From a bacterium (GTDB taxonomy: Bacteria; Vulcanimicrobiota; Xenobia; RGZZ01), in NCBI GenBank assembly GCA_021782195.1, contig JAJXVI010000181.1:1-5782 (forward strand): a stretch of DNA of 5,782 nucleotides, read 5' to 3'. How positions within the stretch are numbered: position 1 is the first letter of the stretch; each line of letters opens with the position of its first letter. Below the pieces are notes generated by a model. The model ran no database searches, was not told the origin of the DNA, and was given only the letters and a program-made list of their open reading frames with translations. The translations under genes were made by a program, and so were the position numbers. This document shows, in pieces, positions 1 through 4,845 of this stretch.

Positions 1-236
1 GAACGTAGTGCTGCCACCATGGCCGGCTCCAGCATGACCAGTTGAAAGCGCCGCCAGGTCCAGCCGAGGTCGGTGAAGCCAGTTCCCACAGCGACGCGCA
101 GTCGATAGTGGCGAAGAAAGTCGGCAGTGGCCTCATTTACTGTATCCGAAAGCGTGGTGCGCACGTCACGCGCACCGACGCTTCCCCGCTCGGGTGGGAG
201 CGGGCCGGGGACCATTTCTCGGGTCGAGTAGTCCAT
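1..236 (-). CDS. Unrecognised protein, N-terminal part, cut by the left window edge
   Basis: Reading the minus strand from the ATG at 236-234 gives 78 codons without a stop up to the window edge. The protein begins MDYSTREMVPGPLPPERG and includes a segment FLRHYRLRVAVGTGFTDLGW followed by TWRRFQLVMLEPAMVAAL. The start lies 2 nt after the TGA of the nonulosonate synthase (TGA-CG-ATG), which is typical of translational coupling in an operon. By hand count about two thirds of third codon positions are G or C, consistent with real coding. No good Shine-Dalgarno is visible before 236. A second in-frame ATG at 215-213 follows a weak GAGAA and could be the true start. There is no signal peptide, Rossmann glycine motif or nucleotidyltransferase motif (an NTP-sugar synthetase normally opens with an ARGGSK-type loop), so it does not look like the missing CMP-sugar synthetase. 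I do not recognise the family. Its position suggests a role in making or transferring the same sugar, but that is inference only. Confidence 0.6.
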   Translation of the reverse strand, partial: MDYSTREMVPGPLPPERGSVGARDVRTTLSDTVNEATADFLRHYRLRVAVGTGFTDLGWTWRRFQLVMLEPAMVAALR

Positions 237-238
237 CG

Positions 239-1294
239 TCAGTGGAGCGCCGACAGGGTGACGCCCTCGTTGGCGAGCAGATCCTGCCCTGCGACGCGTC
301 CGAGAAGAAGTTCGAGCCGGTCAGGGAACTCGCCGAAATCGGCGCGCTTGCAGGTCAGATCCGCATCGGCCAACACGGTGCCCTGCGCGATGTCGCGTGC
401 GGCCACGACCCGCTTTCGCGCGACCTGACGATATCGACGCCCAGAATCGGAGAGGCCGCGAAACGCCGGGTTGCCGAGTGCCAGTTCAGCCTGCCGGAGG
501 CGTTTCACGAAGTCGGCAAACTCGTCCGGGTTCAAGGCGGATTCGTGATCCTCGCCTTTCAATGCCCGGTTGTGCGTGATGTGCTTTTCGATGACCTGGG
601 CTCCCAGGGGCAGTGCCATGAACGGAATCTGCGTGCAGAGCGGGTCTTCTGCGTCAATGTGATCGGCAAGTCCCACGGGGCAGCCGAACGTGTCGGCGAG
701 CGTGCGCAGTTTGAGGAGGTCGGTGTCCTCGATGCGCGTCGGATAGTTCTGCTGGCCGTACAGGATGATGTACGACTCATTGTGCTCGGCGCGCAACCAC
801 CCGATCACGGTCTCGATCTCGCCGAGGGTGGCCCCGCCAACGCGCAGGAGAACCGGTTTTCCTTCCCGTGCGACCGCACGTACGAACGACTCCTCGACAA
901 AGCAGGCTGCTGACAGCACATAGAGGTCCGGGTCAAACGAGCGGCTGATCTCGAGGCTTGGCGCGTCGTTTGGCATGACGGCCAGCGCAAGGTCCGCATC
1001 GCGCGTCGCGGCAATGATGTCGGGCCACCAGTCCGTGCGGATGTTGACGTTGTCAAGGTAGCGGAATACCTGCTCCGATTCCTTGCCTTTCGAGACTCGA
1101 CCCTCGCCGCTTCCATAGTGCGGCACCATGTAGGCCGCAACGTCGGTCACGTGCACGCTCAGGCAGTCGGCTCCCGCCTGCTTCGTGCCGCGCACGATGT
1201 CGAGCGCGAGTTCCTTCTTTCCGTCGTGGCTCCAGGCCATTTCGGCCACCACGTAGGTGCGGCCGCTTCCAATTTCAACGTCGCGTATCTTCAT
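239..1294 (-). CDS. legI: Nonulosonic acid synthase, NeuB/LegI family (divergent)
   Basis: This 351-residue protein has the two-part NeuB fold. A TIM-barrel synthase occupies about residues 10-275 and a C-terminal SAF/antifreeze-like domain about 285-351. Family members condense phosphoenolpyruvate with N-acetylmannosamine or a 4,6-dideoxy analogue to form a nine-carbon sialic, legionaminic or pseudaminic acid in the cytoplasm. Visible family features are AEMAWSHDG (17-25, the AExxxNHNG region), NYPT (183-186), ADH (H212) and IEKH (H238) as the metal-binding His pair, KGEDHESALNPDEF (246-259), and CKR (315-317) in the SAF domain. Several usual active-site residues differ; these are described in the findings. 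The ATG at 1294 is chosen because family homology begins there and AAGGAAGG lies 10 nt upstream. The frame stays open to an ATG at 1423, but those 43 extra residues are low-complexity and unlike the family. Next to legB, legC and legG the likely substrate is a 2,4-diamino-2,4,6-trideoxymannose derivative. Family membership is secure; the exact product is not. Confidence 0.85.
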   Translation of the reverse strand: MKIRDVEIGSGRTYVVAEMAWSHDGKKELALDIVRGTKQAGADCLSVHVTDVAAYMVPHYGSGEGRVSKGKESEQVFRYLDNVNIRTDWWPDIIAATRDADLALAVMPNDAPSLEISRSFDPDLYVLSAACFVEESFVRAVAREGKPVLLRVGGATLGEIETVIGWLRAEHNESYIILYGQQNYPTRIEDTDLLKLRTLADTFGCPVGLADHIDAEDPLCTQIPFMALPLGAQVIEKHITHNRALKGEDHESALNPDEFADFVKRLRQAELALGNPAFRGLSDSGRRYRQVARKRVVAARDIAQGTVLADADLTCKRADFGEFPDRLELLLGRVAGQDLLANEGVTLSALH

Positions 1295-1304
1295 GTTCGG
1301 AGGA

Positions 1305-1312
1305 CCTTCCTT
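1305..1312 (-). promoter_or_regulatory. Ribosome binding site of the nonulosonate synthase
   Basis: The minus strand reads AAGGAAGG here, 10 nt before the ATG at 1294-1292. It is purine-rich and resembles a Shine-Dalgarno sequence, with slightly long spacing. It supports starting the synthase at 1294 instead of the in-frame ATG at 1423. Confidence 0.5.
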
Positions 1313-1414
1313 GTAACGGTCATGGTGCTCTTCACGTGCGTGGCCGGCACGTAGAGGAGCGGAACGCTTGATCTGTGGGAGCGGCGGGAGAGAGGAACCC
1401 GAGTGCGCTCCTGT

Positions 1415-1439
1415 GTCCGGCAACGCACGATGCCGGGAC
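1415..1439 (-). other. GC-rich bulged stem-loop after legG
   Basis: On the minus strand GTCCCGGCA (1439-1431) can pair with TGCCGGAC (1422-1415), giving eight base pairs with one bulged C and an 8-nt loop. It begins 9 nt after the legG stop codon. No T-run follows, so it is not a standard intrinsic terminator. It could stabilise the 3' end of the legBCG part of a transcript, act as a processing site, or be chance in GC-rich DNA. The remainder of the 154-nt gap shows no convincing promoter; a 6-bp inverted repeat (ACGTGC/GCACGT, 1334-1352) is also present but weak. Confidence 0.35.
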
Positions 1440-1448
1440 GTGTCGATG

Positions 1449-2606
1449 CTACGGGAGCAGGTCGTAGAACCCCTTCTTGAGCCTACCCGTGCAGGCCGTC
1501 TTCAATGCTCGCTTGATGCGTTCGGCGGCGTGTCCGTCGCCGTACGGGTTCACCACTCCGGGGAGCGCCTCCTGGAATTCCCGACTGTACAGTCGCTCAA
1601 AAGCCTGCGCGATGGCGTCGCGTTTGGCGGCACAGTGGATGACGCTCGAAGCGGCGACCCTGCCTTTCTGTCGGTCGCCAATGTTGATGGTGCCCACGTG
1701 GAAGCTCGAAGCCTCGATAAGTCCGCTGGAGGAGTTTCCCACAACGGCGTCGACCTGGGCCAGAACGGAGAAATAACGCTGCTGCCCGAGATTCTCGACA
1801 AAGGTCGAGCGGTCCGGATGGCGTGCGGCAAACGCCCGAAGTCTGGCATTGACCTCTCTTCCCTGCGGATCGGCGTTGGCTCCGGTAAAGATGATGGTTG
1901 TGTCGGTGCGTGCTTCAAGCTCGGCCAGGAGCGCGTCGACCTGGCTACCGGCCGTCCGGTGTTCGAGCGTCACGGGGTGATAGGTGACCAGCAGGTTGCG
2001 GGCTCCGAAACGTATCCCGAGCGAGGACTCGAGTTCCCCGCGTGCGATGGGGCTCACGGTGCGGATGGCGTCCAGCCCCAGCGCGCCGACGTTGAACACG
2101 CGTTCCGGGTCCTCGCCGAGCTGGATCACGCGGTTGCGGTACGCCTCGGTCGAGGTGAAATGGAGGTGGCTCATCTTGGTGATGCTGTGCCGAAGTGCGT
2201 CATCAAAGGCTCCCGCCGTGACCTCACCGCCGTGGATGTGGGCGACCGGAATCCCCGACAGGTGCGCTGCGCCGACCGCAGCAAACAGTTCGAAGCGGTC
2301 TCCAAGCCCGACAACCAGGTCCGGTGCGAGTCTGGCCAGGGCTTCTCCAAACGAGATGAAGGCCAGTCCCACCATCTTGCAGGCCCCGACCCGGGTATCG
2401 GAGGAGAGCACGATCTCGATGCGTTCCGCAATGGGAAAGCCGTCCCGTTCGATTTCCTGCACGGTGAGACCGTGATCCGGGGACAGATGGGTCCCCGTTA
2501 CGAGGAGTCCGGCCTCAAGTTCGGGGTCGTTCTCGATTTCCCGCATGAGCGGGCGGAGCAGCCCGTACTCCGCGCGACTGCCGGTAACGACGCAGACGCG
2601 TTTCAT
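1449..2606 (-). CDS. legG: Sugar-nucleotide 2-epimerase (hydrolysing), NeuC/LegG type
   Basis: This 385-residue cytoplasmic enzyme belongs to the WecB/NeuC GT-B-fold epimerase family. Hydrolysing members remove the nucleotide diphosphate and invert C2, giving a free mannosamine-type sugar for the next synthase. Signature segments are TGSRAEYGLL near the N-terminus (8-17), GLGDRFE (100-106), HIHGGEVTAG (123-132) with FDDALRHSITKMSHLHF (134-150), the nucleotide-binding GNSSSGLIEA (290-299), INIGDRQKGR (307-316) and NPYGDG (353-358). The RAEYGLL and NIGDRQKGR motifs place it on the hydrolysing NeuC/LegG side rather than with non-hydrolysing WecB. Its ATG overlaps the legC stop as ATGA, so translation is probably coupled. 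Because it follows legB and legC, the substrate is more likely an N-acylated 2,4-diamino-2,4,6-trideoxyglucose nucleotide (LegG) than UDP-GlcNAc (NeuC). That choice, and the GDP or UDP carrier, cannot be read from the motifs. TAG replaces the TEG often seen after GGEV; I attach little weight to this. Confidence 0.88.
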   Translation of the reverse strand: MKRVCVVTGSRAEYGLLRPLMREIENDPELEAGLLVTGTHLSPDHGLTVQEIERDGFPIAERIEIVLSSDTRVGACKMVGLAFISFGEALARLAPDLVVGLGDRFELFAAVGAAHLSGIPVAHIHGGEVTAGAFDDALRHSITKMSHLHFTSTEAYRNRVIQLGEDPERVFNVGALGLDAIRTVSPIARGELESSLGIRFGARNLLVTYHPVTLEHRTAGSQVDALLAELEARTDTTIIFTGANADPQGREVNARLRAFAARHPDRSTFVENLGQQRYFSVLAQVDAVVGNSSSGLIEASSFHVGTINIGDRQKGRVAASSVIHCAAKRDAIAQAFERLYSREFQEALPGVVNPYGDGHAAERIKRALKTACTGRLKKGFYDLLP

Positions 2607-3715
2607 CCAATCAACTCTTTCAGTGTTGCACAGACGTGTTCCACATCATGCTCGGCGTTCAATGTCGAGCTGGGCAGGCAGATGGTGTGCTCGTAGATCC
2701 GCTGAGAGTTGGTGCACGGTTGCTTTGCAAAATCCTGATACGGAGGAAACTCGACGATCGGCATGAAGAGGCGACGGCACTGCACGCCACGGGCAAGCAG
2801 GGCCTTCTGAAGCTCGGAGACGTTGATGTCCTCATGTTCAAAGAAGACCGCGTTGAGCCACCACGAACTTCTTCCCGGGCCGATTTCGCGTTGCAGCCGG
2901 ATGCCGCGTATTCCTCGCAGCTGCTCGGCGTAGATTTCGTGGAAGCGTTGCTTGCGCGCGACGAAATCGTCGAGGCGGGCGAGCTGGGCCAGGCCGAGCG
3001 CGGCTTCGAGGTTCGTCATCCGGTAGTTGAGACCGACCTCCGGGTGGTAGTACCCCAGGCTCTCGTCACGGGCCTGGTTTACCAGGAACTTCACGTGTTG
3101 CAAGCGCTCGGGGTCGGCTCCAATGACCATTCCGCCGCCTCCCGTGGTCATGGTCTTGTTGCCGTTGAAGCTCAGACAGCCAAAGTCTCCGAAGGTGGCC
3201 ATCGGGGCGCCGTTCCAGGTTGCGCCAAGGCTTTCGGTGGCGTCTTCGATGATGGTCAGGGAATGCTGTCTTGCCAGCGTCTGCAAAGCATCCATGTTGG
3301 CCGGATTCCCGAGCAGGTGGACGGGCAACAGCACCTTCGTGCGCTCGGTGAGTGCCTGCGCGCAGAGATCGACGTCCATCGTCCAGCTGTCAAGGTCGAC
3401 GTCGACGAAGACAGGGCGCGCGCGCACGTAGCGAATGGGATTGGCGGTCGCGACAAACGTCAGGGCGGGAAGCACGACCTCGTCGTCGTCGCCAACGCCG
3501 CTTTCCAGCAACGACACGTGCAGCGCAGCGGTTCCGCTCTGGGTCGATACAGCGGCGGTAGCGCCCAGCCATCGGGCCATTCTCTGTTCGAACTCCGGCA
3601 CGAACGGCCCGACGGTGGAGACGAAGCCGCTGTCGATGGCACGCGCCAGGTACTCTTTTTCCAGGGCGCCGACATTCGGCGCATCCAACCAGATGGGACT
3701 AGATGGCGTAGACAT
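2603..3715 (-). CDS. legC: PLP-dependent sugar aminotransferase, LegC type (DegT/DnrJ/EryC1/StrS family)
   Basis: This 370-residue enzyme of the DegT/DnrJ/EryC1/StrS fold-type I aminotransferases is expected to transfer an amino group from glutamate to C4 of the 4-keto-6-deoxy sugar nucleotide made by LegB. The cofactor features are clear: SGTAAL (60-65) for the phosphate, IIEDATESLG (155-164) with Asp158 for the pyridine nitrogen, and SFNGNKTMTTGGGG (182-195) with Lys187 as the Schiff-base lysine. The SFNGNK context is characteristic of the LegC-like branch. Further family landmarks are FVSTVGPFVPEFE (31-43) and GLNYRMTNLEAALG (228-241). Two starts are possible, ATG 3745 and ATG 3715. The second is preferred because the protein then begins MSTPSSPIWL just before the conserved region and the overlap with legB falls to 17 nt. 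Neither start has a strong Shine-Dalgarno, so coupling to legB is likely. The gene ends in a 4-nt ATGA overlap with legG. Confidence 0.9.
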   Translation of the reverse strand: MSTPSSPIWLDAPNVGALEKEYLARAIDSGFVSTVGPFVPEFEQRMARWLGATAAVSTQSGTAALHVSLLESGVGDDDEVVLPALTFVATANPIRYVRARPVFVDVDLDSWTMDVDLCAQALTERTKVLLPVHLLGNPANMDALQTLARQHSLTIIEDATESLGATWNGAPMATFGDFGCLSFNGNKTMTTGGGGMVIGADPERLQHVKFLVNQARDESLGYYHPEVGLNYRMTNLEAALGLAQLARLDDFVARKQRFHEIYAEQLRGIRGIRLQREIGPGRSSWWLNAVFFEHEDINVSELQKALLARGVQCRRLFMPIVEFPPYQDFAKQPCTNSQRIYEHTICLPSSTLNAEHDVEHVCATLKELIG

Positions 3716-4697
3716 GAGGTTTATACAGGCGCAGGTTTTCAGCATTGCGGAACCAGCGGATGGTTTCCATCAGTCCCTCTTCCAGCGTGTGTTGTGGCTT
3801 CCAACCGGTCAGGGCGTGCATCTTCGCGGCATTTCCGAGCAGCCGTTCGACCTCGCTTTTTTTCGGGCGTATCCGTTGTTCATCTCGTTCGACCCTGGCG
3901 CCCGGAGCGATGAGATTGCACAGCAGCTCGGCCACGTCGCCGATGCCGTGCTCTGTTCCGGTTGCGATGTTGATCTCTTCTCCGATTACATTGTCGGCGC
4001 GCGCGATGGCGACAAAACCGTCTGCAGTGTCGGTGACGAAGTTGAAGTCGCGGGTGGGGGCGGTGTCGCCGAGGCTGATGGTCTGCGCTCCGCCCAGCAA
4101 CTGCGAGATGATGGTGGGGATGACGGCCCGTGCGGACTGTCGTGGACCGAATGTGTTGAACGGTCGAACGGTGACCACAGGCAGGTCAAACGAGCGGAAG
4201 AATGACTCAGCGAGACTGTCGGCCGAAATCTTGGTGGCGGAATAGGGAGACTGGGGCTGGCGCGGATGCCGTTCGTCGATGGGCACGTAACGTGCGGTTC
4301 CGTAGACTTCGGAAGTCGAGGTGACCAGCAGCCGCTCGATGTTGAAATCGCGTGCAGCCTGCAGGACGTTCAGTGTGCCCCGCACATTTACGTCGACGTA
4401 GCTCTCGGGCGATTGATAACTGTACGGGATGGCAATGAGTGCTGCGAGGTGGAATACAACGTCAACCCCCTTTACGGCGAGCCGCACCATGTCCTGGTCG
4501 CGAATGTCCCCTGCCATGACCTCGATTGCATTTCGCTCGGCTTCCGGCAGCGCTTCGAGCCATCCCCATCTTCCCAGTGAGTTGTAGTGCACGAGCGCGC
4601 GCAGGTTGCAGCCTTCCTTGAGCAGTCGCTCGACGAGGTGGCTGCCAATGAAACCGCCGGCCCCTGTCACGAGCACGGTCTTGTTTCTGAGCTCCAT
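3699..4697 (-). CDS. legB: NAD-dependent sugar-nucleotide 4,6-dehydratase, LegB type (extended SDR)
   Basis: This 332-residue extended short-chain dehydrogenase/reductase is predicted to convert a GlcNAc nucleotide (GDP- in the Campylobacter legionaminic pathway, UDP- in others) to the 4-keto-6-deoxy form. The N-terminal Rossmann NAD site is TGAGGFIGSH (11-20), with AGDIRD (62-67) and FHLAA (82-86). Catalytic features are TSTSEVYG (126-133), where Thr/Ser plus Glu is the dehydratase arrangement in place of the TDEVYG of RmlB, and PYSATK (151-156) with Tyr152 and Lys156. RPFNTFGPRQ (178-187) and RDFNFV (216-221) are typical substrate-domain motifs, followed by a C-terminal helical tail. The ATG at 4697 is chosen because GGAG lies 6 nt upstream and MELRNKTVLVTGAGG has family length. 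Longer in-frame starts at 4709 and 4781 lack such a site. A plain C4-epimerase is the main alternative, but the TSTSE motif and the adjacent LegC-type gene argue for a dehydratase. Confidence 0.88.
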   Translation of the reverse strand: MELRNKTVLVTGAGGFIGSHLVERLLKEGCNLRALVHYNSLGRWGWLEALPEAERNAIEVMAGDIRDQDMVRLAVKGVDVVFHLAALIAIPYSYQSPESYVDVNVRGTLNVLQAARDFNIERLLVTSTSEVYGTARYVPIDERHPRQPQSPYSATKISADSLAESFFRSFDLPVVTVRPFNTFGPRQSARAVIPTIISQLLGGAQTISLGDTAPTRDFNFVTDTADGFVAIARADNVIGEEINIATGTEHGIGDVAELLCNLIAPGARVERDEQRIRPKKSEVERLLGNAAKMHALTGWKPQHTLEEGLMETIRWFRNAENLRLYKPHVYAI

Positions 4698-4703
4698 TTC
4701 GGT

Positions 4704-4707
4704 CTCC
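4704..4707 (-). promoter_or_regulatory. Ribosome binding site deciding the legB start
   Basis: The minus strand reads GGAG here, 6 nt before the ATG at 4697-4695. The in-frame ATG at 4709 overlaps this site and has only a weak purine stretch before it, so 4697 is the better start. Confidence 0.55.
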
Positions 4708-4781
4708 ATCAATCTGTCTTGTCCGGCGTTGACCGGCTGTATCCGCGCTCGGTGGAGGGCTACCCGTCCCGCCCGGCCCAT

Positions 4782-4797
4782 TCTGGTGGCGACCAGA
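4782..4797 (-). other. Perfect 6-bp hairpin with a 4-nt loop, glycosyltransferase-legB gap
   Basis: TCTGGT (4797-4792 on the minus strand) pairs perfectly with ACCAGA (4787-4782) around a CGCC loop. It is the second of two hairpins in the 148-nt gap, 12 nt beyond the first on the transcript. No T-run follows. It may be part of a weak or protein-dependent termination or processing region, or chance. Confidence 0.3.
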
Positions 4798-4809
4798 CCG
4801 AAGCAGATG

Positions 4810-4833
4810 CGCCACCCCCTGGAGGGCGTGGCG
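4810..4833 (-). other. GC-rich hairpin after the glycosyltransferase stop
   Basis: On the minus strand CGCCAC (4833-4828) pairs with GTGGCG (4815-4810). A single G-G mismatch follows, then CCC pairs with GGG around a TCCA loop. This makes nine base pairs in all, starting 12 nt after the glycosyltransferase stop. The position suits a transcript end or an mRNA-stabilising structure, but the downstream CATCTGCTTCGG is not a T-tract, so a canonical intrinsic terminator is not supported. I see no convincing -35/-10 promoter in the rest of the gap before legB. Confidence 0.4.
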
Positions 4834-4845
4834 GCCTGTGCTTGT

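Noticed and set aside
194..913. A 239-codon open frame on the plus strand
   Set aside because: It is antisense to the synthase and the adjacent unrecognised gene, with no motif and no ribosome binding site seen.
1334..1352. Inverted repeat ACGTGC/GCACGT as a possible operator
   Set aside because: It is only 6 bp with a 7-nt spacer in GC-rich DNA, and no promoter elements are seen near it.
1295..1423. N-terminal extension of the synthase from the ATG at 1423
   Set aside because: The 43 extra residues are unlike the family, while the ATG at 1294 has AAGGAAGG upstream and begins exactly where homology begins.
1368..2696. A 442-codon open frame on the plus strand
   Set aside because: It lies antisense to legG, whose family motifs are unmistakable. 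The translation has no recognisable motif. Long antisense frames are common opposite GC-rich genes.
2636..3913. A 425-codon open frame on the plus strand
   Set aside because: It is antisense to legC and the end of legB, spans their junction and shows no domain signature. It is a shadow of codon bias on the other strand.
4810..4833. Intrinsic terminator after the glycosyltransferase
   Set aside because: The hairpin is real in sequence, but no T-run follows it, so it is listed as a stem-loop and not as a terminator.
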